Assembly (NCBI RefSeq): GCF_013705725.1
Contig: NZ_CP055481.1
Span: 1,984,001-2,048,000 of the forward strand
DNA from: Klebsiella sp. RHBSTW-00484
Lineage (GTDB): Bacteria > Pseudomonadota > Gammaproteobacteria > Enterobacterales > Enterobacteriaceae
DNA length: 64,000 bases
Direction: 5' to 3'
Shown here one piece after another: positions 45,371-55,504 of the stretch. Made by a program: the position numbers and the translations under genes. Numbering within the stretch: the stretch's first letter is position 1; the number at the start of each line of letters is the position of its first letter. The notes below the pieces were generated by a model that saw nothing but the letters and a program-made list of their open reading frames with translations, ran no database searches and was not told the DNA's origin.

Positions 45371-46129
45371 CTAGAAGGTGTAAAGGGGTTCTACCCCATC
45401 AATGGCTAATTGCTGGCGTAGTACATCATCTAACGGCGTATCCACAATCAGTGTGCTAGCGAGGCTCAATTCGCCGATGGTAAAGGCCGAAGCGGAGTTG
45501 AGTTTTTCTTGTGATGCCATCACCACCGTTTCGGCTGCTCGTGCCGCGAGCGCGCGCTTAATCCCCGCTTCTTCATAATCACCCGTGGTTAATCCGGCTC
45601 GATGATGTACGCCTGTGACGCCCATAAAAAACAGGTCGGCATTGATGCGGGAAATACTTTCCAGCGCGTTTGCGCCCACGCTGACCACCGAATGTTTGAA
45701 TAGCCGACCGCCAATCAAAATCACTTCTATCAGCGGTTTTTCCACCAGTTCGACGGCGATCCCCGGGCTATGAGTCACCACTGTACACGCCAGGTCATTC
45801 GGCAGCAGGCGCGCCATCTCTCCGGTCGTGGTTCCGCCGTCGATAATCACCACCTGACCGGGTTGAATAAGTTCCACTGCGCGTTGAGCGATTGCCTGCT
45901 TTGAAGGAATTTGCACGTTTTTTCTTGTTTCAATCGGCGCGATTGCCGCGGAAACCGGCAGCGCACCGCCGTGTACCCGCTGCAATTTACCTTCCGCAGC
46001 CAGTTCTCGCAGATCCCGGCGAATGGAGTCCTCTGAAACGCTAAAACGCTGACTGAGATCGCCTGACATCACTTGTTTTTCCTCGGCGAGGATATGCAAA
46101 ATCTGCTGTTTTCTCTGGCTGGCAAGCAT
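45371..46129 (-). CDS. DeoR-family transcriptional regulator
   Basis: 252 residues from the ATG at 46129, chosen because AAGGT lies 8 bp upstream and the protein then has the family's usual length and MLASQRKQQILHIL start; ATGs at 46144 and 46174 are alternatives. A DeoR winged helix (about 5-60; SEDSIRRDLRELAAEGKLQRVHGGA) precedes a sugar-isomerase-like effector domain (GTTTGEMARLLP, VILIGGRLFKHS, GVTGVHHRAGLTT, LIVDTPLDD). Such proteins usually sense sugar phosphates. It diverges from a NUDIX gene 81 bp away. Confidence 0.87.
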   Translation of the reverse strand: MLASQRKQQILHILAEEKQVMSGDLSQRFSVSEDSIRRDLRELAAEGKLQRVHGGALPVSAAIAPIETRKNVQIPSKQAIAQRAVELIQPGQVVIIDGGTTTGEMARLLPNDLACTVVTHSPGIAVELVEKPLIEVILIGGRLFKHSVVSVGANALESISRINADLFFMGVTGVHHRAGLTTGDYEEAGIKRALAARAAETVVMASQEKLNSASAFTIGELSLASTLIVDTPLDDVLRQQLAIDGVEPLYTF

Positions 46130-46210
46130 CGAAAATACCTTCATGAGTGATCTTGTTTGTGCACGATTATGCATGTTATGGTGCTCGCTGTCACCTAAAA
46201 GGGGAAAAAC

Positions 46211-46807
46211 ATGCACGCTGATGCGCCGCGCGTTCGCCATATCCGCGAAACGCTGTTATCGGACAACTGGTATACGCTGAAAACCTACACGTTTGAGTTA
46301 TTGCGTCGGGATGGGCGCTGGCAGGAGCAGAGTCGGGAAGCCTACGATCGCGGTAATGGCGCGGTGATTTTGCTCTACAACCGGGAAAAGCAAACGGTGG
46401 TGCTGGTTCGTCAGTTTCGCTTTCCGGTGTGGATTAACGGTCATGACGGTTTTTTGATCGAGGCTGCCGCCGGGCTACTGGATAATGTCTCGCCAGAGGA
46501 GCGGATCATCGCCGAGGCTGAAGAGGAGACCGGTTTTCGCGTCACGCGTATTGAACCGGTATTTACGGCCTATATGAGCCCCGGGTCGGTGACGGAAAAG
46601 CTCTACTTTTTCATTGCGGAATACTCCTCGGACGACAGGCGTAGCAATGGTGGGGGACTGGCTGCTGAAGGGGAGGATATTGAGGTACTGGAATGGCCGC
46701 TTGAGCAGGCCCTGGAGGCTATCCGCAACGGAGAGATCGTCGATGCGAAAACGATTATGCTGTTGCAGCACCTGGCGCTGAATGCGTCAACACTGTTAGC
46801 CCCATAA
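46211..46807 (+). CDS. NudK-like NUDIX hydrolase
   Basis: 198 residues, similar to E. coli NudK (191), the GDP-mannose pyrophosphatase: SDNWYTLKTYTFELLRRDG and REAYDRGNGAVILLYNREKQ at the N-terminus and ALEAIRNGEIVDAKTIMLLQ at the C-terminus match. The NUDIX box reads GLLDNVSPEERIIAEAEEET: the metal-binding EAEEE glutamates are present, but the usual early Glu is Ser and the usual Arg before the first Glu is Ala. It diverges from a DeoR regulator. Substrate (GDP-mannose or another nucleoside diphosphate sugar) is inferred. Confidence 0.85.
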   Translation: MHADAPRVRHIRETLLSDNWYTLKTYTFELLRRDGRWQEQSREAYDRGNGAVILLYNREKQTVVLVRQFRFPVWINGHDGFLIEAAAGLLDNVSPEERIIAEAEEETGFRVTRIEPVFTAYMSPGSVTEKLYFFIAEYSSDDRRSNGGGLAAEGEDIEVLEWPLEQALEAIRNGEIVDAKTIMLLQHLALNASTLLAP

Positions 46808-46810
46808 CAA

Positions 46811-46840
46811 AACGCCCCGGACCTTGCGGGCCGGGGCGTT
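46811..46840. terminator. Bidirectional terminator between NUDIX gene and rplY
   Basis: AACGCCCCGG, a 10-base loop, CCGGGGCGTT, flanked by AAAA on the left and TT on the right. It serves the convergent NUDIX and rplY genes. Confidence 0.85.
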
Positions 46841-46864
46841 TGCCATACAACGTTCAGTCGGCGA

Positions 46865-47149
46865 TTAAGCGCGAACGAAGTCGATGTGAGACAGTTTTGG
46901 CTTGAACGGGTGACGCTGAACAGCCTGAGCTTTAACTTTCTCTTCTTTGCCATCAACAACGATGGTCAGGACTTCGCTGTAGAACTCAGCATTGGTCTGC
47001 ATGTTCCACACTTTGTCTTGTTCCAGTTCAATTGCAACTGGCGCAGCTTCGCCGCCATAGATGATGGCCGGGAATTTGTTAGCTGCACGCAGGCGGCGGC
47101 TCGCACCCTTACCCTGCTCTTTACGTACTTCTGCGTTGATAGTAAACAT
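46865..47149 (-). CDS. rplY: Ribosomal protein L25
   Basis: 94 residues from [15 protein letters not shown], identical in length and start to E. coli L25. It binds 5S rRNA in the large subunit. The frame is open 38 codons further upstream through the promoter; the ATG at 47149 is the gene start. Monocistronic. Confidence 0.97.
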   Translation of the reverse strand: MFTINAEVRKEQGKGASRRLRAANKFPAIIYGGEAAPVAIELEQDKVWNMQTNAEFYSEVLTIVVDGKEEKVKAQAVQRHPFKPKLSHIDFVRA

Positions 47150-47234
47150 TGACGTCTCTCTATATATAAATCCTGCAACAGGCGACCCAGCAGCAGGCAG
47201 ATTATCTGCTTTTGCGAATACAAAAGCGGGCGGC

Positions 47235-47263
47235 ATTATAGCCGCCAAACGTTTATACGGCAA
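47235..47263 (-). promoter_or_regulatory. rplY promoter
   Basis: On the minus strand TTGCCG, exactly 17 bp, and a perfect TATAAT. The expected start is near 47228, giving a leader of about 80 nt that contains several inverted repeats (for example TTGTATTCGCAAAAGC and GCAGATAATCTGC). Confidence 0.75.
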
Positions 47264-47287
47264 TGAAAACCTCAGCCATTGGGGCGA

Positions 47288-49045
47288 TTAGCGCAGCTCG
47301 TTGGCCCGGCGAAAGCGCCCTTGATAATCGAATACTTTTTCCCGTACCTGCCAGTATTGCCCCTTCATACGCGCCACAACAAAATCCGGATGGCGCAGAA
47401 GTGCTTGCTGAGTGAGGATATCAGCAGGCGTTATCCAGCGCAGCGGCACGCCAGGCGTGCGGGTGTGTGGGCGGATAAATAGCTGTTCAAAGGCCATGCG
47501 CTGGGCGGGTGTATGCAGACGGAAGCGCTCACTTACGTCCGCGCCATCCTCGTCATGATAGGTGATTTTCAACCACGCGCCTTTGTCATCCGCTCCGTGC
47601 TGAAGGTCCATACCGCTACAGCGCAATACCAGCGCATCCTTCAGCTTCAGCGCCGCTTTGAGCATGTCATCCGGGTCGACCAGGATAGTGTCGCATTCGC
47701 GGCAGCGGCGGGCGGCGATATCGTTTTCTGCATTACACTGCGGACAGTTTTTAAAACGGAAGCGAAAGTCGCACTGCTCGCGATGGCCTTCGTCATCCTC
47801 AAACCAGCCCTGGCAGCGGCGGCCAAAGTGCTCAATCAGCGTGCCATCGGCGGTGGTTTTTCCCCAGAAGGTATTAGCGAAACCACAGGCCGGGCAGAAA
47901 ACTTGCACCGGCACGTTATCGCTTTTCCCTTTAGGCGCGCCCACTTCCGGTGCGTACAGGTCATGCGGGTTACCAGCGTAGTCGAGAATCAGACAGTCGG
48001 TTTTGCCCGGCGACAGGCGCAGGCCGCGACCGACGATTTGTTGGTAAAGACTCACCGACTCGGTAGGACGCAGAATGGCGATCAGATCGACATGCGGCGC
48101 ATCAAAGCCGGTGGTCAGGACCGCGACGTTGACCAGATAGCGATACTGCTGGGCCTTAAACGCTTCAATAATTCGGTCACGCTCCGGTCCCGGCGTTTCG
48201 CCGGTGATCAATGCTGCTTCACCGCTCGGGAGCAAGCCAGTCACTTCGCTTGCATGTTCGACGGTGGCGGCGAAAATCATCACCCCTTTGCGCATTTGGG
48301 CAAATTCAACGATCTGGCTGACGATATGCGGCGTGACGCGCTGCTGTTTTTTCAGCTCAACGTTCAGGTCGGCCTCGCTAAACAGGCCGTTACTTTGTGC
48401 CTGGAGACGGCTGAAGTCATACTGCACCACCGGCATATCCAGCCGCTCTGGTGGCGTCAGGTAGCCGTTCTTAATCATATAGCGCAGCGGCAGCTCGTAG
48501 ATGCAGTCGCGAAACAGCGCTTTTTCATCGCCACGTACCATGCCGTGATAATGAAATTGGTAAATCCAGCCTTTACCAAGGCGAAAAGGGGTGGCGGTAA
48601 GCCCAAGCAGACGCAGATGCGGATTGACCTGCTGAAGGTGGCTGATGATCTGCTGATACTGGCTGTCATCGTCGTCGCTGATGCGGTGGCACTCATCGAC
48701 GATCAGCAGCGAAAACTCGCCCTGGAACTGGTCAAGGTTGCGGGCCACCGATTGCACGCTGCCAAACACCACTTTGCCATGACTCTCTTTACGCTTCAGG
48801 CCCGCGGCGAAGATATCCGCCTCCAGGCCGAGTGCGCGATACTTTGCGTGGTTCTGCGCCACCAGCTCTTTGACGTGAGCGAGCACCAGCACGCGACCGC
48901 GCGCCAGCCGCGCCAGTTCGGCGATGACCAGGCTTTTACCTGCGCCGGTCGGTAAGACGATGGCGGCTGGTTCATGGTGGCGGCGAAACCAGGCGAGCGT
49001 GGCGTCGACCGCCTCTTTTTGGTAGGGGCGTAATGTAAAAGTCAT
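47288..49045 (-). CDS. radD: RadD (YejH), DNA repair helicase-like ATPase
   Basis: 585 residues (E. coli 586). Superfamily 2 motifs in order: Walker A LPTGAGKS (about 32), DECH at about 135 (IVDECHRI), TATPFR near 160, ITGETPG in the 280s and the [13 protein letters not shown] motif VI near 345. The C-terminal part has zinc-finger cysteines ([20 protein letters not shown]). It works with RecA in strand-exchange and post-replication repair. A 480-codon antisense frame over it is a shadow of its codon usage. Confidence 0.95.
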   Translation of the reverse strand: MTFTLRPYQKEAVDATLAWFRRHHEPAAIVLPTGAGKSLVIAELARLARGRVLVLAHVKELVAQNHAKYRALGLEADIFAAGLKRKESHGKVVFGSVQSVARNLDQFQGEFSLLIVDECHRISDDDDSQYQQIISHLQQVNPHLRLLGLTATPFRLGKGWIYQFHYHGMVRGDEKALFRDCIYELPLRYMIKNGYLTPPERLDMPVVQYDFSRLQAQSNGLFSEADLNVELKKQQRVTPHIVSQIVEFAQMRKGVMIFAATVEHASEVTGLLPSGEAALITGETPGPERDRIIEAFKAQQYRYLVNVAVLTTGFDAPHVDLIAILRPTESVSLYQQIVGRGLRLSPGKTDCLILDYAGNPHDLYAPEVGAPKGKSDNVPVQVFCPACGFANTFWGKTTADGTLIEHFGRRCQGWFEDDEGHREQCDFRFRFKNCPQCNAENDIAARRCRECDTILVDPDDMLKAALKLKDALVLRCSGMDLQHGADDKGAWLKITYHDEDGADVSERFRLHTPAQRMAFEQLFIRPHTRTPGVPLRWITPADILTQQALLRHPDFVVARMKGQYWQVREKVFDYQGRFRRANELR

Positions 49046-49194
49046 GAATTTATGGCGGTTAATTAACTCGCGAATAGTATGCCACGAATCTTTTCCCTTG
49101 AGTGGTGTTAAGAGCTCGTTATACTAACCCGTGATATTCTTCTTTTTCGGGCGCGTTGCCCGCTCCAGCACTCTTTACAGGCTAAAAAAATCTC

Positions 49195-49914
49195 ATGCGA
49201 CTTGATAAGTTTATCGCTCAGCAACTTGGCGTTAGTCGGGCTATTGCCGGGCGTGAAATCCGCGGCAGCCGCGTTACCGTGGACGGCGAAATTGTAAAAG
49301 ACTCTTCTTTCAAGCTTCTACCGGAGCATGATGTCGAGTATGACGGCAATACGCTGACTCAACAAAATGGCCCGCGCTACTTTATGCTCAACAAGCCGCA
49401 GGGGTACGTTTGTTCTACCGACGATCCGGATCATCCGACGGTACTCTATTTCCTCGATGAGCCGGTGGCCCACAAGCTGCACGCTGCAGGACGTCTGGAT
49501 ATCGACACCACCGGCCTGGTGCTGATGACCGATGATGGTCAGTGGTCCCACCGCATTACTTCCCCGCGCCATCATTGTGAAAAAACCTATCTGGTGGAGC
49601 TGGAAAACCCGGTTGATGAAACCACCGCCGAGCACTTTGCTAAAGGCGTTCAACTGCACAATGAGAAAGAGCTGACCAAACCAGCGGTGCTGGAAGTGGT
49701 AACGCCGACCGAAGTCCGCCTGACCATTAGCGAAGGGCGTTACCATCAGGTTAAGCGGATGTTTGCCGCTGTCGGTAACCACGTAGTGGAGTTACACCGC
49801 GAACGTATTGGCGACATTGCCCTTGATGAATCGCTGGCCCCTGGTGAATATCGTCCGCTGACGGAAGCTGAAATAGCCAGCGTCGGCGGCCAACATGCGC
49901 GGAGTAAAACGTGA
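49195..49914 (+). CDS. rsuA: RsuA, 16S rRNA pseudouridine-516 synthase
   Basis: 239 residues (E. coli 231; the C-terminus is slightly longer, ending [15 protein letters not shown]). An N-terminal S4 domain ([15 protein letters not shown]) and the RsuA catalytic core with the Asp in [19 protein letters not shown] near residue 102 and [18 protein letters not shown] near 180. It modifies U516 of 16S rRNA. Its TGA overlaps the bcr GTG start. Confidence 0.95.
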   Translation: MRLDKFIAQQLGVSRAIAGREIRGSRVTVDGEIVKDSSFKLLPEHDVEYDGNTLTQQNGPRYFMLNKPQGYVCSTDDPDHPTVLYFLDEPVAHKLHAAGRLDIDTTGLVLMTDDGQWSHRITSPRHHCEKTYLVELENPVDETTAEHFAKGVQLHNEKELTKPAVLEVVTPTEVRLTISEGRYHQVKRMFAAVGNHVVELHRERIGDIALDESLAPGEYRPLTEAEIASVGGQHARSKT

Positions 49915-51107
49915 CGGCAAAGAAGAATTCGTCATTAGGAATTGTGTTTATTCTTGGCCTGCTGGCCATGTTGATGCCGCTGTCGATTGATATGTATCTC
50001 CCGGCGCTGCCGGTGATTTCGGCGCAATTTAATGTGCCTGATGGCAGCGCGCAGATGACGCTCAGCACCTATATTTTGGGTTTTGCTGTGGGTCAGCTTT
50101 TATATGGCCCGATGGCTGACAGTATCGGGCGTAAACCGGTTATTCTCGGCGGAACGCTGGTTTTCGCGGCGGCGGCGGTGGCCTGCGCGCTGTCGCAGAC
50201 TATCGATATGTTGATTACGATGCGCTTCTTCCACGGCCTGGCGGCTGCGGCGGCAAGCGTGGTGATTAACGCCCTGATGCGCGATATCTATCCAAAAGAA
50301 GAGTTCTCGCGGATGATGTCGTTCGTCATGCTGGTGACCACCGTCGCGCCGCTGGTGGCGCCGATGGTTGGCGGGGCGGTGCTGGTATGGTTCAGCTGGC
50401 ATGCAATTTTCTGGATCCTGGCGGTGGCGGCGCTGTTAGCGTCGGTGATGATCGCTTTCTTCATTAGCGAAACCCTGCCGCCAGAGCGGCGACAGAAGTT
50501 TCATATCCGCACTACGCTTGGCAATTTTGCTACCCTGTTCCGCCACAAACGAGTGCTGAGCTATATGCTGGCGAGCGGTTTTAGCTTTGCCGGGATGTTC
50601 TCGTTTTTGAGCGCGGGTCCGTTTGTCTATATCAATATCAACCACGTTTCACCGCAGCACTTTGGCTACTATTTTGCGCTGAACGTTGTCTTCATTTTCG
50701 TCATGACCATGATCAACAGCCGGTTTGTACGGCGGGTTGGGGCGGTAAATATGTTCCGCGCCGGGCTGTGGATCCAGTTCGCGATGGCCGTGTGGATGGT
50801 GGTCTGCGCGCTGTTTGATGTTGGTTTTTGGGCGTTAGTGTTTGGTGTTGCCGCGTTTATCGGCTGCGTTTCCATGGTTTCTTCAAACGCGATGGCGGTT
50901 ATTCTTGATGAATTTCCGCATATGGCAGGGACGGCCTCTTCGCTGGCGGGAACCTTCCGCTTCGGGATTGGGGCGATTGTCGGTGCACTCCTCTCAATGG
51001 CGACCTTTACCACCGCCTGGCCGATGCTGATTTCTATCGCCGTCTGTGCCAGCAGCTCCATTCTCTTTTATCTCTATGCCAGCCGACGGCGAAAAGCCGC
51101 ACGTTGA
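49911..51107 (+). CDS. bcr: Bcr, MFS drug exporter
   Basis: 398 residues, 12 membrane helices, start codon GTG inside the rsuA stop (GTGA), as in E. coli, so the genes are translationally coupled. Drug:H+ antiporter motif A is [20 protein letters not shown] near residue 65; IDMYLPALP near residue 25 is the Bcr/CflA family mark. It exports bicyclomycin, sulfonamides and, in E. coli, cysteine. Confidence 0.94.
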   Translation: MTAKKNSSLGIVFILGLLAMLMPLSIDMYLPALPVISAQFNVPDGSAQMTLSTYILGFAVGQLLYGPMADSIGRKPVILGGTLVFAAAAVACALSQTIDMLITMRFFHGLAAAAASVVINALMRDIYPKEEFSRMMSFVMLVTTVAPLVAPMVGGAVLVWFSWHAIFWILAVAALLASVMIAFFISETLPPERRQKFHIRTTLGNFATLFRHKRVLSYMLASGFSFAGMFSFLSAGPFVYININHVSPQHFGYYFALNVVFIFVMTMINSRFVRRVGAVNMFRAGLWIQFAMAVWMVVCALFDVGFWALVFGVAAFIGCVSMVSSNAMAVILDEFPHMAGTASSLAGTFRFGIGAIVGALLSMATFTTAWPMLISIAVCASSSILFYLYASRRRKAAR

Positions 51108-51114
51108 GCTACAT

Positions 51115-51140
51115 CAAGGGGGCGATTTCGCCCCTTTTTT
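51115..51140 (+). terminator. Terminator of rsuA-bcr
   Basis: AAGGGGGCG, ATTT loop, CGCCCC then TTTTTT, starting 8 bp past the bcr stop codon. Confidence 0.9.
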
Positions 51141-51143
51141 GAT

Positions 51144-51436
51144 GCATATCAACCGAAACCCGCTTCTTGGTTTGGTGATTTGTTTGTTTTATGTAAAATC
51201 AGATCGCTTAAAAAGTCGCATTGTTGCGATAAAAAAGTTGTTTTAGATCACAAAAACGGGTACATATAGCCCGAAGATGTTCAATCTGCACGATTTTAAA
51301 CTTTTAAGTTACAACCCAATAACACAGATATTATACCGGTGTAAGCGTTTTCCGTGCGGAATCAGGACTATTTGTCAATAATGTGTTAGCATTGATGTGA
51401 AATTATTGTGAAGTATTTTGCTTCCGGGGAAAACAC
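51144..51436. other. Gene-free region upstream of yejG
   Basis: About 290 bp, AT-rich, holding the yejG promoter. A small inverted repeat (TCGCATTGTTGCGA near 51217-51230) is present. I see no convincing ORF with a ribosome-binding site, no repeat family and no RNA gene. Confidence 0.4.
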
Positions 51437-51781
51437 GTGAATACACTGCAACTCTCTATCGTACACCGTCTGCCGCAGAACTATCGCTGGCTGGCCGGTT
51501 TTGCAGGTTCAAGAGTTGAACCGATTCCGCAAAACGGCGCGCAGAGCGAAAACAGCCTTGTTGCTTTAAAATTGCTGAGTCCGGATGGCCAAAATGCATG
51601 GTCGGTCATGCATAAGCTTAGCCAGGCGCTCAGCGACATCGAAGTAGATAGCTCTATCGTTGAATGCGAAGGGGAACCATGCCTGTTTGTTAATCGCCAG
51701 GACGAGTTTGCTGCAACCTGTCGCCTGAAAAATTTCGGCGTGGCGATTGCTGAACCTTTCTCTGGTAATAATCCATTCTGA
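51437..51781 (+). CDS. yejG: YejG, conserved protein
   Basis: 114 residues, the E. coli YejG length, with start GTG preceded by GGGGAAA. Nearly the whole sequence is conserved ([20 protein letters not shown], the [21 protein letters not shown]-terminal part). In E. coli YejG has been tied to tolerance of aminoglycosides; the mechanism is not settled. Convergent with yejF, 3 bp apart. Confidence 0.93.
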   Translation: MNTLQLSIVHRLPQNYRWLAGFAGSRVEPIPQNGAQSENSLVALKLLSPDGQNAWSVMHKLSQALSDIEVDSSIVECEGEPCLFVNRQDEFAATCRLKNFGVAIAEPFSGNNPF

Positions 51782-51784
51782 CCG

Positions 51785-53374
51785 TCAGCTTAGCGCCAGC
51801 AGCTGGCGGGTATATTCCTGCTGCGGAGCGGTAAAAACGCGCTCGCACTCCCCCTGCTCGATAACCTCTCCCTGCCGCAGCACCATGACTTGATGACACA
51901 GTGCCCGCACTACGCGTAAGTCGTGGCTGATAAAAATATAGGCCAACTGATGCTTTTGCTGTAACGCCTTCAGCAAGGCCAGAATTTGCGCCTGTACGGT
52001 CTTATCCAGCGACGAGGTCGGCTCATCCAGCACGATGAGCTGAGGCTTAACCACTAATGCCCTGGCGATAGCGATGCGCTGACGCTGACCACCGGAAAAG
52101 GCGGCTGGATAGCGATGACGAGATTGCGGGTCCAGTCCTACCTCCTGCATCGCCTGTATCACCGCCTGCTCCCTCTCGGCAGGGGTGAGCGTCGGTTGAT
52201 GCACGCGCAACCCTTCTTCAATGATTTGCAGGACATTGAGCCGTGGATTCAGAGATGAGTTAGGGTCCTGAAAAACAACCTGCATACGACGGCGTAGCGG
52301 CAGCATCTGACGACGATTGCGCCCCTGAAGTGCCTCACCATCAAAATTAATCGTTCCCTCAGAGTGAATCAGGCGCAGAAGTGCCAGCCCAGTGGTGCTT
52401 TTGCCAGAGCCAGATTCGCCGACCAGACCAAGGGTTTCTCCGGCGCGTAAATGAAAGCTAAGGGCGTTAACCACCCGATTATGATCGACGACCCGGCGCA
52501 GGAGCCCCTTGCGTATAGGAAAAGCAATGCTCAAATTTTCCGCCCGCAGCAGCTCCGGCGCGTTTGGATCCAGCGGCACCGGATCGCCCGATGGCTCGCT
52601 ATCCAGCAGGCGGCGAGTATAAGGATGCTCAGGCGCAGAGAATAGCGCCTGACAGCTATTTTGCTCGACGCAGCGGCCGTTTTGCATCACCGCCACGCGA
52701 TCGGCGAGCTGGCGTACGATGCTCAGGTTATGGGTGATAAATAGCAGCCCCATGTTGAGCTCTTGCTTAAGTTCGCGCAGCAGCGCGAGGATTTGCGCCT
52801 GGACCGACACATCCAGCGCGGTAGTGGGTTCATCGGCAATAAGCAACTCCGGGCGCGTCAGCAGCGCCATGGCTATCATCACCCGCTGGCGCTCGCCGCC
52901 GGAAAGCTGATGCGGATAATCGCCTAGTCGCCGCGGCGCATTGCGGATCCCCACGCGATCAAGACAGTCGAGGATCTCCCCGCGCGCCGCCTCTTTACGC
53001 ATACCACGGTGCAAAGAGAGCACTTCGTACAGCTGCTTTTCGAGGTTATGTAACGGGTTTAGCGAAACCATCGGCTCCTGAAAGATCATCGCGATGCGGT
53101 TACCGCGCACGCCGCGCAAGGTGTGTTCATCAGCGTGCAGCAGCGATTGACCGTGAAAACGGATATCGCCGCTAGGATAGCTGACCGGCGGTGAGGGCAG
53201 CAGGCGTAGCACCGACAGCGCCGAAACGCTTTTGCCGGAACCGGATTCGCCCACCAGCGCCAGGGTTTCGCCCGCCGCGATTTGCAGCGACAGCTCGCTG
53301 ACGACGGTGGTGGTTTCACCCTGCTGGCGGAAGGCGATGGAGAGGTTATCGATATCTAACAGAGGTTGCGTCAT
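51785..53374 (-). CDS. yejF: YejF, ATPase of the YejABEF peptide importer
   Basis: 529 residues from the ATG at 53374, the E. coli length; the frame is open 15 codons upstream inside yejE. Two fused ABC domains: Walker A GESGSGKS near residue 41 and again near 325, signatures LSGGERQRV and FSGGQRQRI, Walker B LLIADEPT and LIVLDEPT. It powers import of peptides including microcin C. One base separates its start from the yejE stop. Confidence 0.94.
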   Translation of the reverse strand: MTQPLLDIDNLSIAFRQQGETTTVVSELSLQIAAGETLALVGESGSGKSVSALSVLRLLPSPPVSYPSGDIRFHGQSLLHADEHTLRGVRGNRIAMIFQEPMVSLNPLHNLEKQLYEVLSLHRGMRKEAARGEILDCLDRVGIRNAPRRLGDYPHQLSGGERQRVMIAMALLTRPELLIADEPTTALDVSVQAQILALLRELKQELNMGLLFITHNLSIVRQLADRVAVMQNGRCVEQNSCQALFSAPEHPYTRRLLDSEPSGDPVPLDPNAPELLRAENLSIAFPIRKGLLRRVVDHNRVVNALSFHLRAGETLGLVGESGSGKSTTGLALLRLIHSEGTINFDGEALQGRNRRQMLPLRRRMQVVFQDPNSSLNPRLNVLQIIEEGLRVHQPTLTPAEREQAVIQAMQEVGLDPQSRHRYPAAFSGGQRQRIAIARALVVKPQLIVLDEPTSSLDKTVQAQILALLKALQQKHQLAYIFISHDLRVVRALCHQVMVLRQGEVIEQGECERVFTAPQQEYTRQLLALS

Positions 53375-53375
53375 G

Positions 53376-54401
53376 CTACACCGCCTTGCTTGGGTCGAAG
53401 GCGTCGCGAACCGCTTCACCGATAAAAATCAACAACGTCAGCAGCACTGCCACCGACAGAAAAGCGGCGATGCCGAGCCACGGAGCCTGAAGGTTGTTTT
53501 TCCCCTGTAACAGCAGCTCGCCCAAAGACGGGGAGCCCAGCGGCAGACCGAAGCCGAGAAAGTCCAGCGAGGTCAGGGTGGTTATCGAACTACACAAAAT
53601 AAACGGCAGGAAGGTGAGGGTGGCAACCATGGCATTAGGGAGCATATGGCGCAGAATAATCGCCCGATCGCTAACGCCGAGCGCCTGCGCGGCGCGAATA
53701 TAGTCATAGTTGCGGGTGCGCAGGAATTCAGCGCGGACGACGCCCACCAGCGTCATCCAGCCGAACAGTACGGTAATCGCCAGCAGCCACCAGAAATTGG
53801 CCTGGACCACGCTTGAGAGCAGGATAATCAGAAATAGAGTTGGCATCCCTGACCACACCTCGATAAACCGTTGCCCCCAGAGATCAATTTTTCCGCCGTA
53901 ATATCCCTGGATTGCGCCAGCCATTACCCCCAGCACGCTGGAGAAGAAGGTCAGCAACAGACCGAAGAGAATAGAAATTCGTGTCCCATAGAGGATTCGC
54001 GCCAGCACATCACCGCCGTCGGCATCGGTGCCCAGCCAGTTCAGCTTTGACGGCGGAGACGGAAAGGGACTGTCGCTGGCGAAGTTAATGGTCGTCGCAC
54101 CAAAACGTACCGGCGCCCACAGGGCCCAGCCGTTATCGTCCAGCTGCTTTTGCAGCCACGGATCCTGATAGTTGGCGGCGGTAGCAAAGCTGCCGCCGAA
54201 GGTGGTCTCGCTGTAGTTTTTTAATAGCGGAACGTAGAGGCTGCCGCGGTACTGCACCAGCAGAGGTTTATCGTTGGCGATAAGCTCGGCGCACAGGCTA
54301 CAGGTGAAAAGCACCAAAAAGATCCACAGAGACCAGTAGCCGCGACGGTTGTGGCGAAAGCGCGCCCAGCGGGCTTGATTGACGGGACTAAAAAATGACA
54401 T
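53376..54401 (-). CDS. yejE: YejE, permease of the YejABEF peptide importer
   Basis: 341 residues, the E. coli length. An N-terminal helix (about 25-44), a periplasmic loop, then five helices with the binding-protein-dependent permease (EAA) motif EFLRTRNYDYIRAAQALGVS near residue 220. OppC-like. Its ATG abuts the yejB stop codon. Confidence 0.94.
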   Translation of the reverse strand: MSFFSPVNQARWARFRHNRRGYWSLWIFLVLFTCSLCAELIANDKPLLVQYRGSLYVPLLKNYSETTFGGSFATAANYQDPWLQKQLDDNGWALWAPVRFGATTINFASDSPFPSPPSKLNWLGTDADGGDVLARILYGTRISILFGLLLTFFSSVLGVMAGAIQGYYGGKIDLWGQRFIEVWSGMPTLFLIILLSSVVQANFWWLLAITVLFGWMTLVGVVRAEFLRTRNYDYIRAAQALGVSDRAIILRHMLPNAMVATLTFLPFILCSSITTLTSLDFLGFGLPLGSPSLGELLLQGKNNLQAPWLGIAAFLSVAVLLTLLIFIGEAVRDAFDPSKAV

Positions 54402-55495
54402 TAGCGGCCCTCAAAATCGATACGCGGATCGACCAGCGTATAGCTGATATCGCTGATGATATTCAGCAGCAGGCCAATCAGGGTAAAAATATACAGCGTG
54501 CCGAACATCACCGGATAATCGCGGGAAACGGTGGCTTCATAGCCCAACAGCCCCAGCCCATTTAGCGAGAACATCACCTCAATGAGCAGCGAGCCGGTAA
54601 AGAACATGCTGATAAAGGTGGCCGGAAAGCCAGCAATCACCAGCAGCATGGCGTTGCGAAAAATATGACCCCAGAGGATCTGCTTTTCACTCACGCCTTT
54701 GGCACGGGCAGTGACCACGTACTGCTTGCGGATCTCATCAAGAAAGCTGTTTTTGGTCAGCATGGTGAGTGCCGCGAAACCGCCGATCACCGTCGCCAGC
54801 ACGGGTAGCGTAATGTGCCAGAGATAGTCGAGGATTTTTTGATACCACGGCAGGCTATCGAAGTTGGCGGAAACCAGCCCGCGTAGCGGGAAGAGATCGA
54901 AATAACTCCCCCCGGCAAAGATAACGATCAGTAAAATCGCGAACAAGAATGCGGGGATCGCATAGCCGATAATAATCAGCGTGCTGCTCCAGACGTCAAA
55001 ATGGCTGCCGTTGCTGACCGCTTTGCGGATCCCCAATGGAATCGACACCAGATAAATAATCAACGTGCTCCATAAACCAAGGGTGATGGAGACCGGCAGG
55101 CTGTCTTTAATCAGCTGTAGTACCGACGAGCTGCGGAACAGGCTATCGCCAAAATCAAAGCGCAGATAATCGCCGAGCATTTTAAAATAGCGCTCGTGCA
55201 GCGGTTTATCAAAGCCGTAGCGGTGGGTTATTTCGGCTATGACCTCCGGGTCGAGCCCGCGCCCGCCGCGATAGTGTCCGTCGCTAATGTTACTGACGCC
55301 GGTACGCGCATGGCTGGCGCTCATTCCGCTTTCTCCGGCCCCAGGCAAACTGCCGCGATCGCCAAACTCAATGGCTGCAATCGCCTGATCGACCGGGCCG
55401 CCGGGCGCAATTTGCACAATAAAAAAGTTAATGGTGATGATCGCCCATAGCGTTGGGATGATCAGCAGTAGTCGGCGGAGCAGATATGCACCCAT
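54401..55495 (-). CDS. yejB: YejB, permease of the YejABEF peptide importer
   Basis: 364 residues, the E. coli length. OppB-like permease: N-terminal helix [20 protein letters not shown], a long periplasmic loop (about 30-130), five more helices, and the EAA motif around [20 protein letters not shown] near residue 260. AAGGA lies 6 bp before the ATG. It follows yejA by 9 bp. Confidence 0.94.
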   Translation of the reverse strand: MGAYLLRRLLLIIPTLWAIITINFFIVQIAPGGPVDQAIAAIEFGDRGSLPGAGESGMSASHARTGVSNISDGHYRGGRGLDPEVIAEITHRYGFDKPLHERYFKMLGDYLRFDFGDSLFRSSSVLQLIKDSLPVSITLGLWSTLIIYLVSIPLGIRKAVSNGSHFDVWSSTLIIIGYAIPAFLFAILLIVIFAGGSYFDLFPLRGLVSANFDSLPWYQKILDYLWHITLPVLATVIGGFAALTMLTKNSFLDEIRKQYVVTARAKGVSEKQILWGHIFRNAMLLVIAGFPATFISMFFTGSLLIEVMFSLNGLGLLGYEATVSRDYPVMFGTLYIFTLIGLLLNIISDISYTLVDPRIDFEGR

Positions 55496-55504
55496 CTTAA
55501 TTCC

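Noticed and set aside
47513..48955. 480-codon plus-strand ORF antisense to radD
   Set aside because: Radically unusual composition rich in His, Gln and Arg, with no Shine-Dalgarno sequence; radD on the other strand is a clear conserved gene.
51142..51246. 35-codon ORF downstream of bcr
   Set aside because: It begins right after the terminator U-run, with no ribosome-binding site.
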